Below the pieces are notes generated by a model that saw only the letters and a program-made list of their open reading frames with translations, had not been told where the DNA came from and ran no database searches. 64,000 nucleotides of DNA from Paenibacillus hexagrammi (GTDB lineage: Bacteria > Bacillota > Bacilli > Paenibacillales > NBRC-103111), in contig NZ_CP090978.1 of assembly GCF_021513275.1 (NCBI RefSeq), positions 1,240,001-1,304,000 of the forward strand. The letters run 5' to 3'. Shown here piece by piece: positions 1 to 9,173 of this stretch. The number at the start of each line of letters is the position of its first letter. The stretch's first letter is position 1. The translations under genes and the position numbers were made by a program.

Positions 1-1
1 A

Positions 2-331
2 AGTAAAGAGCTGAAGGTGGTCAGCTTGTCCGGAGGAAATCAGCAGAAGGTGCTTTTGGCACGCTGGTTGTCCATTAAACCGAAAGTACTCCTGCTGGAC
101 GAACCGACCCGAGGTGTAGATATCGGCGCGAAGACGGAGATTCATAAGGTTATCCATAAATTGGCCAAGAACGGCCTGGCTGTGATCATGATATCCTCCG
201 AGCTGCCGGAGATCTTGGCGCTGAGTGATCGGATTCTCGTCATGCACGAGGGTAAGATTCGGGCCAATCTGCAGCGTGAGGAAGCCACGCAAGAAAAAAT
301 CATGTATTATGCAACGGGGGAAATCAAATGA
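2..331 (+). CDS. Sugar ABC transporter ATP-binding protein, C-terminal part (RbsA-type)
   Basis: This is the 3' end of a gene that begins before the window. It encodes the last part of a ribose/xylose/galactose-class importer ATPase. The ABC signature (LSGGNQQK) lies near the visible start, followed by the Walker B segment [11 protein letters not shown] and the ISSE segment that replaces the switch histidine in the second nucleotide-binding domain of RbsA-type proteins. The stop overlaps the ATG of the permease downstream (ATGA), so the two are translationally coupled. The substrate cannot be told from this fragment. The downstream sugar kinase and GH32 genes suggest a sugar, perhaps fructose or a fructan product. 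Confidence 0.9.
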   Translation, partial: SKELKVVSLSGGNQQKVLLARWLSIKPKVLLLDEPTRGVDIGAKTEIHKVIHKLAKNGLAVIMISSELPEILALSDRILVMHEGKIRANLQREEATQEKIMYYATGEIK

Positions 332-1304
332 GTGCGGGAACGGAAGTATTAGCCGGGAAAAAATATCAAAACACATTCACCTTTAAAAAAATCTGGAACC
401 AGCTTGGCATGCTGCTTGTACTGGTTGCGATCTGTATCATTCTGGCTATTTTTGCACCGAATTTTACAGATACGAATAATATTCTCAACATTTTAAAGCA
501 GTCATCTGTGAATGGAATTCTTGCGGCTGGAATGACTCTTGTTATTCTGACAGGCGGGATTGATTTATCTGTTGGATCAACGATTGCGCTTGCCGGAGTC
601 GTTTCTGTGCTGCTCTCAAAAATGGGGTAAATCCATACGTTTCCATGGTCGCAGGGATTGCAGTGGGTTTTCTCGCTGGATGGGTGAATGGCTTCTTGAC
701 GGCAAGAACCAAGCTGCCTTCGTTTATTGTTACATTAGGCAGTATGACGTATATCAGAGGGGCAGCCTATGTGATTAGCGGTGGTTTGCCAACGATTTTA
801 ACATCCGAGCAGTTCAAATTTTTTGGTTCTGGCAAGTTTTTGACAATTCCTACACCGATCTATATTATGCTTGGCGTGTATCTGGTTATTTTTATCATGC
901 TGAAATACACCATGTTTGGCCGGCATATTTACGCTATAGGAGGTAATGAGGAAGCGGCAAGATTGACCGGAATTAAGGTAGAAAGAACACTGATTAATGT
1001 ATACGCAATCAGTGGGCTATGTGCGGGTTTGGCCGGGGTTGTCCTTGCTGGACGCTTGATTTCCGGGCAGCCGAATGCCGGGAATATGGCTGAGCTGGAT
1101 GCCATTGCATCCGTTGTCCTGGGAGGAACAAGTCTAGCCGGAGGTACAGGACGCATTCAGATGACCATTATCGGTGTCTTAATCTTGGGGGTGATCCGCA
1201 ACGGCTTGACGCTGCTAAATGTTAGTTTCTTCTGGCAGACCGTTATTACCGGTGTTGTCATTGTGCTTGCCGTGCTATTGGATCGTTTGCGCAGCGATAA
1301 GTAG
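328..1304 (+). pseudogene. Sugar ABC transporter permease (RbsC-type), single-base frameshift
   Basis: Membrane permease of the ribose-type CUT2 importer family, partner of the ATPase just upstream. Frame 1 reads residues 1-100 and stops at 628-630. The rest continues in another frame from about 624 to 1304, with typical RbsC segments (LTGGIDLSVGS, YAIGGNEEAARLTGI, VVLGGTSLAGG). The break coincides with a run of five A at 618-622. One more A would read SKNGVNPYVSMVAG and give an uninterrupted 325-residue protein, the usual length. The rest of the sequence is well conserved, so a sequencing or assembly error is at least as likely as real inactivation. Confidence 0.85.
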
Positions 1305-1321
1305 GGAGTGTGTCTGTTACT

Positions 1322-3397
1322 ATGGTGAAGGTTCGTTTCAGAAGCATCCGTACCCGCACAATGGTCACGATTGTGCCCTGGCTGCTGCTGTCCATGTTCG
1401 CATTGTCAGCAATCAGTTACACCTATTCCAAGCGTATTATCGATCAAGAAATTAACTCCAAAATGGAATATCAGCTGCACTCGACGATTAACAATATGCA
1501 AACCATATTAACAGCACATAGTAAAATTCCCGAAAGCTTGGCGCGCATGATTGAACCGGTAGGAGATCGGATCGATAAAGGGAAATATTTTCAAATTATT
1601 CAAGGCTTGCTCTCGACCAACCCGGATACGTTTGGTGTCGGCATCTGGTATGAGCCTTATCAGTACAAAAGCTATTTGAAATACTATAGCTCCTATGCTT
1701 ATCGGGATAACGGACGTATCTTATTTTCTAATGATTATGACACCGAAGAATATAATTATCCGGAGAAGGACTGGTATCTGCTTGGCAAGAACACGACGGA
1801 GCGGGTGGCATGGACGGACCCATTCTTTGATCCAAATTCCAATACCACGATCTTGACGGCAGCCGTTCCATTCTACAACAACAATAAATTTCAAGGTGTC
1901 GTCTCAGCAACCATCAATTTAACGAATTTGCAGCAAAAAGTGGCTGATATCCATGTGGGCAATAGCGGATACGCCTTCTTGCTCGACCGTAAGGGGAATC
2001 TGATTGCTGGGAAAGATAACGAGCATGGTATGGATCCCAGTGCTAAAGAGAATGCGCAAGCAAGCTGGAATCAGCTTAGCCAATCAATACTATCGAGCAG
2101 CAGCGGGGTACTTAACCTTCATGACGAGAACGGCATCAATAATGTTTACTTTCAAACGGTACCGGATACGAGTTGGAAGCTGGCCATTGTTATTCCTCAC
2201 GATGAGCTTTACGGGCAAGTCAACCGCTATTTGAAAATCTCCATAATGGTCAGTGTGTTTTTCATTGCTTTTGTTATCCTTGTCATTTATGTTTACAGCT
2301 TGTATATGACCAATTCGATTAAGAAGGTTCATATTCTCTCCAAGGCAATATCAGAAGGGGATTTGACGAAGCAAATTCATGTAGAATCCGTGGACGAATT
2401 TGGACAAATGGGCACAGGCTTGAATGCGATGACGAATCAGCTGCAAACCATTTTATCGCAGGTAGCCTTAAGTGCTAAAGGTGTGTATGAAACGTCCGTT
2501 CAGCTCTCGCATAATTCCGAGCAATCAGCCAAGGCTACGGAGGCTATTGCCCAATCCATCCAAGAGGTGGCTAGTGGCACACTTCGGCAGCTGGATGTCA
2601 CGAGTGAAGCTGCTAACGCAGCGTCGGATATGCTGGGATTTATCCATTCCATTTCACAAAGAGTGGATCACGCGAATCAATCGGCCCAGCATGCGCTAAC
2701 GGCAGCCCAATTAGGGAAAGCGGACATACTAGACGCCATCAGCCAAATGGATCTGATCTCGCAAAATTCCGCCAAGTCGGTGGCCCTCATCCGTCATCTG
2801 GAAGAGAAGTCTAAACAAATTAATGAGATTATGAGACTTCTCTCTTCGATTGCCAAACAAACGAAGTTGCTTGCACTGAATGCAGGTGTCATAGCCTCCC
2901 AAGCAGGAGCTAATGGGAAGACATTTGCCGTCATCTCCCAGGAGATTCGACTGTTGGCGGAGCATTCCACGAAGTCAGGCAGTGAAATCGACAGATTAAT
3001 CGCAGAAATCCAAGCATGCATGGTTCAAGCTGTAGAAGCTATGAAAGAAGGGGACTCCTCGGTCCAAGACGGCAGACTGCTGATCAGGAAAGCAGGGGAT
3101 TCCTTTACGGAGATTCTTCAGCTTGTCGAAGGCGTCTCCGGAGAGTCCCGTGAGATGGAGAGTGAGGTAAAAAGGTTTCAGCTAAGCGTAGAAGAAATCG
3201 CTGCAAGCATGAAGGCCATTCTGCATGTATACGAACAATCTGCAAGTGAAACGCAATACGTGTCGGCCATCACAGAAGAGCAGACGGCAGCCATTGAAGA
3301 GGTCGCTTCCTATTCTAGCGAGTTGGCTCATATGGCGAAGGCTATGGAACGATTAGCTGCTTCATTTAAGCTGTATAAAGAGACAGAAGGGGAGTGA
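1322..3397 (+). CDS. Methyl-accepting chemotaxis protein with Cache sensor and degenerate tip
   Basis: Membrane chemoreceptor of about 690 residues. Order: N-terminal membrane segment, a long extracellular dCache-like region, a second membrane segment near residues 310-330, HAMP (AISEGDLTKQI), then a coiled-coil signalling domain. The highly conserved hairpin tip that binds CheA/CheW is recognisable but altered: QTKLLALNAGVIASQAGANG, where receptors normally have QTNxLALNAAxEAARAGExG. The gene sits between sugar-transport genes and a sugar kinase, with the kinase start overlapping or adjoining its stop, so it may sense the same sugar or its loaded binding protein. Start: ATG 1322 has GGGAG at 1304-1308 upstream. 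GTG 1310 is in frame but only 1 base from that motif. Confidence 0.85.
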   Translation: MVKVRFRSIRTRTMVTIVPWLLLSMFALSAISYTYSKRIIDQEINSKMEYQLHSTINNMQTILTAHSKIPESLARMIEPVGDRIDKGKYFQIIQGLLSTNPDTFGVGIWYEPYQYKSYLKYYSSYAYRDNGRILFSNDYDTEEYNYPEKDWYLLGKNTTERVAWTDPFFDPNSNTTILTAAVPFYNNNKFQGVVSATINLTNLQQKVADIHVGNSGYAFLLDRKGNLIAGKDNEHGMDPSAKENAQASWNQLSQSILSSSSGVLNLHDENGINNVYFQTVPDTSWKLAIVIPHDELYGQVNRYLKISIMVSVFFIAFVILVIYVYSLYMTNSIKKVHILSKAISEGDLTKQIHVESVDEFGQMGTGLNAMTNQLQTILSQVALSAKGVYETSVQLSHNSEQSAKATEAIAQSIQEVASGTLRQLDVTSEAANAASDMLGFIHSISQRVDHANQSAQHALTAAQLGKADILDAISQMDLISQNSAKSVALIRHLEEKSKQINEIMRLLSSIAKQTKLLALNAGVIASQAGANGKTFAVISQEIRLLAEHSTKSGSEIDRLIAEIQACMVQAVEAMKEGDSSVQDGRLLIRKAGDSFTEILQLVEGVSGESREMESEVKRFQLSVEEIAASMKAILHVYEQSASETQYVSAITEEQTAAIEEVASYSSELAHMAKAMERLAASFKLYKETEGE

Positions 3398-3402
3398 TCA
3401 GG

Positions 3403-4362
3403 GTGTGTGATGTCGTTGCACTTGGGGAGTTATTAATTGATTTTACGCCGCAACAGCCGGGTCTGACCGGGTCACCGCTATTTCAGCAAAATCCGGGGGG
3501 AGCACCTGCTAATGTGCTTGCGGCACTTGCGGCATTAGGTAGACAAACAGCCTTTATCGGAAAAGTCGGCAGCGACGACTTCGGACATTATCTGGAAAGT
3601 GTGCTGAAGGCGCAGCGGATTGATACGTCAGGGTTGGTATTTTCGAAGGACGTGAATACGACACTTGCCTTTGTTACGCTAAGCGATAATGGGGAACGGA
3701 GCTTTACGTTTTACCGCAGGCCGGGTGCAGACATGATGTTTCAGGTTCATGAAATCAATTACAGTCTCATTGACCGAGCTAACATATTTCATTTCGGATC
3801 GGTATCATTGACTCATGAGCCTGTCAGGTCGGCAACGCATGAGGCAGTTTCCTATGCCAAGAAGAAGGGGCTGCTGATCTCATACGACCCTAACGTAAGA
3901 ATGAATTTATGGGACAACGCTGAGGAAGCAAAAGAACAAATTGTGCGCTGCCTGCCTTATGCAGATATCCTTAAGGTTTCTGAGGAGGAATTAACGTTCT
4001 TAACAGGCACGGACGTGCTGGAAGACGGTACGCAGCAGCTTTATAGCTTATATGGGACCCCATGTATTCTGGTCACTCTGGGGGAGCAAGGCTGCTTCTA
4101 TCGTACCGGTGAGATCACAGGTCATGTCCGTGGTTTTCGTGTAAAAGCTGTTGATACAAACGGGGCAGGTGATGCTTTTTTGGGAGGTATTCTGTTCCAA
4201 GTTTTACAGATGAGCAAGCCTATGAATGAATGGAGTCGTGCGGATACGGAAAGCATGATTACATTTGGAAATGCGATGGGAGCGATTGTAGCCTCAAAGC
4301 AAGGTGCATTGCCTGCTATGCCCGGTTTGTCAGAGGTTCAGCGTATGCTGGGAAATATGTAA
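3403..4362 (+). CDS. PfkB-family carbohydrate kinase, probable fructokinase
   Basis: Cytoplasmic sugar kinase of about 319 residues in the ribokinase/PfkB family. It has both family signatures: an N-terminal GGAPANVLAALAALG and the C-terminal DTNGAGDAF near residues 251-259, whose second Asp is the catalytic base. The opening VVALGELLIDF is typical of bacterial fructokinases. The next gene encodes a secreted fructan hydrolase, which supports fructose as substrate, but that is inference. GTG 3403 is preferred because AAGGGGAG (3387-3394) lies 8 bases before it. GTG 3394, which overlaps the chemoreceptor stop, lies inside that motif. Confidence 0.85.
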   Translation: MCDVVALGELLIDFTPQQPGLTGSPLFQQNPGGAPANVLAALAALGRQTAFIGKVGSDDFGHYLESVLKAQRIDTSGLVFSKDVNTTLAFVTLSDNGERSFTFYRRPGADMMFQVHEINYSLIDRANIFHFGSVSLTHEPVRSATHEAVSYAKKKGLLISYDPNVRMNLWDNAEEAKEQIVRCLPYADILKVSEEELTFLTGTDVLEDGTQQLYSLYGTPCILVTLGEQGCFYRTGEITGHVRGFRVKAVDTNGAGDAFLGGILFQVLQMSKPMNEWSRADTESMITFGNAMGAIVASKQGALPAMPGLSEVQRMLGNM

Positions 4363-4375
4363 GATAAGCAACAAG

Positions 4376-4419
4376 AAGGAAGTCTGTATGTGCTGGATAG
4401 CTTTCAGACCTCCTTTTTA
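4376..4419 (+). terminator. Rho-independent terminator after sugar kinase
   Basis: Arms 4376-4386 and 4405-4415 pair over 11 positions with one mismatch and are followed by a short T tract. It ends the transporter-chemoreceptor-kinase unit ahead of the GH32 gene. Confidence 0.75.
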
Positions 4420-4427
4420 TATGTGGT

Positions 4428-4447
4428 ATTTGTAACCGCTTACAAAT
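4428..4447 (+). promoter_or_regulatory. Perfect inverted repeat matching the CcpA cre consensus
   Basis: ATTTGTAA, CCGC, TTACAAAT forms a perfect 8-bp inverted repeat. Its core TGTAACCGCTTACA (4431-4444) fits the cre consensus TGWAANCGNTNWCA at every position. It lies 23 bases before the ATG of the secreted GH32 gene, so it probably mediates catabolite repression by CcpA or control by another LacI-type repressor of fructan genes. No strong -35/-10 pair could be placed with certainty around it. Confidence 0.75.
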
Positions 4448-4470
4448 TATACATTTTGGGAGGAATATGA

Positions 4471-7455
4471 ATGAAAGATTATCTTTATAAGCTGGCAGGT
4501 ACCTGTTTGTTCTTATGGCTCACGCTTTTCTTGGCGCAGCCAATCTATGCGGCTGACAATCCTTACAATTACTACGATGAGACCTACCGCCCGCAGTATC
4601 ATTACTCGCCACAGGCCAATTGGATGAATGACCCGAATGGCATGGTCTACTACCAAGGTGAGTACCATCTTTTTTATCAGTACTACCCGGATGGAGAGGT
4701 ATGGGGACCGATGCATTGGGGGCATGCCGTGAGCACGGATTTGGTACATTGGACGACGCTTCCTATTGCGCTATATCCGGACTCCATAGGAGATATTTTT
4801 TCCGGCAGCGCCGTCATCGATTGGAATAACACAGCAGGCTTCGGTGCGGAGGCGATGGTTGCTATTTTTACACATAACGGCACCTCGCAGCAGCAGAGCA
4901 TCGCTTACAGCACGGACAAAGGACGTACTTGGACGAAGTACGCCGGCAACCCTGTTATTCCCAATCCGGGCATTGATAACTTTCGCGATCCCAAGGTGTT
5001 TTGGCATGCAGCGACGAACCGATGGATCATGACACTTGCAGCGAATGACCGGGTCAAAATCTATACGTCTCCCGACTTGAAGAACTGGACATTTGCCAGT
5101 GATTTCGGTGCCGACCAGGGTTCTCATGGCGGTGTATGGGAATGCCCTGATTTATTTCCGCTTGCGGTAGACGGCAATCCGGCCAACACGAAATGGGTGA
5201 TGGAGGTTAGTATCGGCAACGGAGGGGTCGCCGGCGGTTCAGGCATGCAATATTTTATCGGTGATTTCAACGGGAACGTATTTACGAACAGTAATCCGGC
5301 GTCAACGGTACTTTGGAATGATTACGGACCTGATTATTATGCGGGAGTAAGCTGGAGTGATATTCCGTCGACGGATGGTAGAAGAATTTGGCTAGGTTGG
5401 ATGAATAACTGGAACTATGCCACGATCATTCCAGCGTCTACCTGGAGAAGCTCCATGAGCATACCAAGAGAATTAAAGCTGAAGACATATCCTGAGGGCA
5501 TACGGCTGCAGCAGGTTCCTGTCCAAGAGCTTAGCACACTTCGTGGAACGGACAGCGCTTGGGGACCGACGACGATTTCCCCGGGAACGAACATTCTTTC
5601 TGCAAAATCCGGAGATGCCTTTGAGGTGATCGCTGAATTCCAGGCCAATACGGCGACAGCATCCGAATTCGGCTTTAAAGTGCGCAAAGGCGGCACTCAA
5701 TTCACTTCGATCAGCTACAACAAAACAAATTCAAAGCTGTTTGTAGATCGTTCCTTCTCCGGCGTGACCGGCTTCCAACCGACATTTGCTTACAAGCATG
5801 AGGCGCCTCTGACTCCTGATTCGAATGGTAAGATACGTATGCATTTTTTTGTAGATCGTCAGTCCGTTGAAGCGATTGGCAATGACGGCAAAGTCTCGAT
5901 ATCCGATCTCATTTTCCCCGACCGTTCCAGTCAAGGCATGGAACTGTATGCAATCGGCGGGAATGTGACCTTGAATTCATTACACATCTATCCGATGAAT
6001 AAAAGCATGGGTACGACCCCGTTTGTATCCAATTTATCAGGCTGGGTGACGATCAATGGCAAATGGGCGGATACGGTCGGGGGAAAACGCGGCCGGAGCA
6101 CGGGAGATGCTTTCACGCTAAGCTCGCAAATGGGTGGCAACTTCACTTACGAAGCCGATGTGAAAGTATTAGGCAGCAGTGATGGAGCAGGCGCCCTCGT
6201 CTTCAGGGCGAACAGTAATGCAACCCGAGGCTATGTCGCTAACATCGATACGCGGAGTGATGTCGTCAAGCTGTTCAAGCTGAACGGAGACGGCACGACA
6301 ACCGTGATCGGCCAGTTTGCAACACCGCTTAACACAAGCACCGATTATCATTTGAAAGTAGTTGCCTCGGGAACGAATATCAAGGTTTACCTAGGGACAA
6401 CGCTTGCCTTGAATGTGAATGATTCAACTTACGATAGCGGATACTTCGGACTTAACGTCTGGAATTCGAGCACGGAATTCAGGAATGTGTACACTTCAGG
6501 TGTAACGGGGCTACTATCCAACCTCCCTAACATGGCGGTGCAAAGCGGAACTTGGAGCAATACGGCTTCAGGCAAGCAGGGAACCAACACGGGGGATGCA
6601 TTTGCACTAAGTGCTCAAACTGCCTGGTATGTCGATTATTCCGCATCCATTAAGGTGACTACGGGAGGCGCAGGAGCCCTGGTATTCCGGTCCGATGCAA
6701 CTGGAGCCAACGCTTATGTGGCGAATGTCGATGTTCAGAATCAGGTTGTAAAGCTTTTTAAATTTGTAAATGGCAGTGCTACGGTTCTTGGTCAATATGC
6801 AACACCTCTCTCATTCAATACCGCTTACCAACTGCGGGTAGTTGCCGATGGAGCCAATATTAAAGTGTATTTGAACGGCAATCTTGTTCATAATGTAACG
6901 GATACAACATTCAGCAGCGGACGATTAGGGTTGAATGTATGGAACGGAACGTCTATATTCCAGAATGTTTTATATGCAGCAGCAACGCGGGATTTGACCA
7001 ATTCGGGCTTTGAAACAGGAAATTTATCGGGTTGGACCGTTGTAAGCGGTACGGCCTTCAATAACGCGGATGTTACCTCCGCCGCCACTTTCTGGGGAGG
7101 CCCGTTCAATCATCAGGGGAACTATCATCTCTGGGGCTTTAATAACGGCGCAGGCGCCGATTCGCCTGTAGGTGAGCTCCGCTCAGAGACCTTTACTTTA
7201 GGCGGTAACGGTCAAATCAGCTTCCTGCTTGCCGGGGGCAACGATAGCAATCATCTGTATGCCGCTTTAGTTGATGCGGCTACAGGAACTGAATGGATGA
7301 AGACAACCGGCATGAATTGGGACGGATACAATAGGTACTCCTGGGACGCTTGGCCATATATTGGAAAAAGCTGCTATATCAAGCTAGTTGATAACGCTAG
7401 CGGAGGTTGGGGGCATATTAATCTGGATGATGTGAGTGTACCTGTATGGAAGTAG
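4471..7455 (+). CDS. Secreted multidomain GH32 fructan hydrolase (levanase/inulinase-like)
   Basis: Extracellular glycoside hydrolase family 32 enzyme of 994 residues. A signal peptide ends near residue 27 (PIYA|AD). The catalytic five-bladed propeller has WMNDPNG with nucleophile D54, FRDP with D173, and ECPDLF with acid/base E224. The GH32 beta-sandwich ends near residue 510. Two homologous modules of about 155 residues follow (about 518-672 and 677-835), both with GALVFR, YVAN-D, VVKLFK, IKVYL and LGLNVWN-like elements. They resemble the CBM66 fructan-binding module of Bacillus SacC. The last 150 residues start NSGFETGNLSGW and resemble a further carbohydrate-binding module, perhaps CBM38. 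GGGAGG at 4458-4463 supports ATG 4471. Endo/exo action and levan versus inulin preference cannot be read from sequence. Confidence 0.92.
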   Translation: MKDYLYKLAGTCLFLWLTLFLAQPIYAADNPYNYYDETYRPQYHYSPQANWMNDPNGMVYYQGEYHLFYQYYPDGEVWGPMHWGHAVSTDLVHWTTLPIALYPDSIGDIFSGSAVIDWNNTAGFGAEAMVAIFTHNGTSQQQSIAYSTDKGRTWTKYAGNPVIPNPGIDNFRDPKVFWHAATNRWIMTLAANDRVKIYTSPDLKNWTFASDFGADQGSHGGVWECPDLFPLAVDGNPANTKWVMEVSIGNGGVAGGSGMQYFIGDFNGNVFTNSNPASTVLWNDYGPDYYAGVSWSDIPSTDGRRIWLGWMNNWNYATIIPASTWRSSMSIPRELKLKTYPEGIRLQQVPVQELSTLRGTDSAWGPTTISPGTNILSAKSGDAFEVIAEFQANTATASEFGFKVRKGGTQFTSISYNKTNSKLFVDRSFSGVTGFQPTFAYKHEAPLTPDSNGKIRMHFFVDRQSVEAIGNDGKVSISDLIFPDRSSQGMELYAIGGNVTLNSLHIYPMNKSMGTTPFVSNLSGWVTINGKWADTVGGKRGRSTGDAFTLSSQMGGNFTYEADVKVLGSSDGAGALVFRANSNATRGYVANIDTRSDVVKLFKLNGDGTTTVIGQFATPLNTSTDYHLKVVASGTNIKVYLGTTLALNVNDSTYDSGYFGLNVWNSSTEFRNVYTSGVTGLLSNLPNMAVQSGTWSNTASGKQGTNTGDAFALSAQTAWYVDYSASIKVTTGGAGALVFRSDATGANAYVANVDVQNQVVKLFKFVNGSATVLGQYATPLSFNTAYQLRVVADGANIKVYLNGNLVHNVTDTTFSSGRLGLNVWNGTSIFQNVLYAAATRDLTNSGFETGNLSGWTVVSGTAFNNADVTSAATFWGGPFNHQGNYHLWGFNNGAGADSPVGELRSETFTLGGNGQISFLLAGGNDSNHLYAALVDAATGTEWMKTTGMNWDGYNRYSWDAWPYIGKSCYIKLVDNASGGWGHINLDDVSVPVWK

Positions 7456-7484
7456 CACTGATGATTATAGAATAATCTTACTTT

Positions 7485-7529
7485 GCAGTACTCTTGGCTA
7501 CGAATCAGAGCCAGGGGTACTGCTTTCTT
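7485..7529 (+). terminator. Strong terminator after secreted GH32 gene
   Basis: Arms 7485-7499 and 7509-7523 form a 15-bp stem counting G-T pairs, with a 9-base loop and a T-rich tail. An open reading frame start at 7494 falls inside this hairpin and was therefore rejected as the start of the next gene. Confidence 0.85.
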
Positions 7530-7611
7530 ATTGAGTGTTACAAATATTCACAGCAATTCTTGTTGGCTATTCCTCCTTACCGACTTCTGAAGAGTAAATC
7601 CAAAAATATTG

Positions 7612-7664
7612 AACATATAACAAATATGTTTGAATTTAAAGCGCTTTCTAGGTCGTTCTATAAT
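7612..7664 (+). promoter_or_regulatory. Promoter region of leaderless GH32 operon with inverted repeat and cre-like site
   Basis: AACATAT (7612-7618) and ATATGTT (7624-7630) form a perfect inverted repeat with a 5-base spacer. A cre-like sequence centred on AAAGCGCTTT (7638-7647) follows and differs from the consensus at one key position. A good -10 box TATAAT is at 7659-7664, but no convincing -35 was found at standard spacing. The arrangement suggests a regulated promoter for the GH32-ABC transporter unit that follows. The regulator is unknown. The stretch from 7456 to 7694 holds only this region and the terminator at 7485-7529. Confidence 0.6.
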
Positions 7665-7694
7665 AAAGGTACAACAACAGAAAGGGGTCGCTAC

Positions 7695-9173
7695 ATGTCA
7701 AACCTATTCTACAAACCTGATAAAGCTTGGGTGGGAGATTTAATTCCCTTCTACAAGGACGGGACTTACCGACTGTTCTATCTTCACGATTGGAGAGAGA
7801 ATAAAGAAACGTACGGTGAAGGAACTTCTTGGTTCGAACTGCGTACCAGCGATTTTGTTAAGTATGAAGAGATGGGGGAAACACTCAAACACGGCAGAAT
7901 CGATGAGCAGGATATGAATTGCTATACAGGTTCTATCCTTGAAGCGAATGGCGAATATCATCTTTTCTATACCGGGAAAAATCTTTACAGTCCATTTTGC
8001 GAGGATGGCGTACCGCTTGAATGTGTGATGCATGCTGTCAGCAAAGATATGGAGACATGGACGAAGCTACCGGAGGACACGTTCTATTCCGACGGGATTC
8101 GGTATGAGAGGCATGACTGGCGGGACCCGTTCGTGTTTTGGAACGAAGAAGCAGGGGAATACTGGATGCTGCTTGCCGCTAGACTCAAGGAAGGACCATC
8201 GAGACGTAGAGGCTGCATTGCGCTTTGTTCGTCGAAGGATTTGAAGTCGTGGGAAATTCGCGAGCCGTTTTGGGATCCGAAGCTGTATGTGACCCATGAA
8301 TGTCCGGACCTGTTTCGAATCGGTGAATGGTGGTACCTAGTATATTCTACGTTCTCGGACCGTTTTGTCACCCATTACCGGATGAGTAAATCTCTTAGCG
8401 GCCCATGGGAGGCTCCGAAACATGACGCGTTCGACGGGCGCGCATTTTACGCCGCCAAGACGTGGGGCGATGGAGAAAAAAGGTACGCCTTCGGTTGGGT
8501 ACCCAGCAAGGAGAATGAAAATGACTTCAGCGATTGGCAGTGGGCCGGCAATCTGGTTGTACATGAGGTAGTCCAGCAGCCCGACGGGACGCTGACTGTC
8601 CGTATTCCGGATACGCTGGACCAGCATTTTGGGACACAGCAACATTTTCAATTTCATTCACGGATTGGAGAATGGAGAACCGCTGGGAATTCCGCAGCCG
8701 TGGAAGCAGATGAAACGTTTGCTTGCATTTCGGCAGGAGCGATGCCCTCCACCTGCAAGATTACGGCGAATGTGACGTTCACAGATCACACTCGTGGATG
8801 TGGTGTTATGCTAAGAGCAAGTGACGATATGGATGAATGCTATTACATTCGCATCGAACCGATGCACAACCGCCTCGTATTCGATTGCTGGCCCAGAAGA
8901 GTTAAGGGTGAGGCGCAGTGGCACATTGCAGGAGATAAGCCTTATGCAGTGGAGTTGGAAACACCGATCGATCTGAAGGCCGGCACTACGTATACAATCC
9001 AGATTCTCGTCGAAAATTCCGTATGCGTAGTATATTTGAATCATCAAGTAGCGATGACCACTAGACTTTACAACATGAAAGAAGGCAACTGGGGTTTCTT
9101 TGTCCAAGAAGGCCGAGCAGCCTTTGAACAAGTTGAACTTTCGGTTCTCAATCATAAGGAGGTTACCCAATGA
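7695..9173 (+). CDS. Cytoplasmic GH32-family beta-fructosidase-like enzyme
   Basis: Glycoside hydrolase family 32 protein of 492 residues without a signal peptide, so probably acting on imported oligosaccharides. The acid/base motif ECPDLF (E202) and WRDPF (D144) are present. The nucleophile region reads WVGDLIP (D15) instead of the usual WMNDPNG. This occurs in divergent GH32 subgroups and may mean a different substrate or linkage. A C-terminal beta-sandwich region follows from about residue 310. ATG 7695 is chosen because AAAGGGG lies just upstream and because the longer frame starts within a terminator. Its stop overlaps the start of the binding-protein gene, which supports a common operon with the transporter. 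Confidence 0.85.
   Translation: MSNLFYKPDKAWVGDLIPFYKDGTYRLFYLHDWRENKETYGEGTSWFELRTSDFVKYEEMGETLKHGRIDEQDMNCYTGSILEANGEYHLFYTGKNLYSPFCEDGVPLECVMHAVSKDMETWTKLPEDTFYSDGIRYERHDWRDPFVFWNEEAGEYWMLLAARLKEGPSRRRGCIALCSSKDLKSWEIREPFWDPKLYVTHECPDLFRIGEWWYLVYSTFSDRFVTHYRMSKSLSGPWEAPKHDAFDGRAFYAAKTWGDGEKRYAFGWVPSKENENDFSDWQWAGNLVVHEVVQQPDGTLTVRIPDTLDQHFGTQQHFQFHSRIGEWRTAGNSAAVEADETFACISAGAMPSTCKITANVTFTDHTRGCGVMLRASDDMDECYYIRIEPMHNRLVFDCWPRRVKGEAQWHIAGDKPYAVELETPIDLKAGTTYTIQILVENSVCVVYLNHQVAMTTRLYNMKEGNWGFFVQEGRAAFEQVELSVLNHKEVTQ

Noticed and set aside
7494-7694. In-frame extension of the leaderless GH32 gene upstream to 7494
   Set aside because: It begins inside a strong terminator hairpin and crosses the promoter region; ATG 7695 has a good ribosome binding site.
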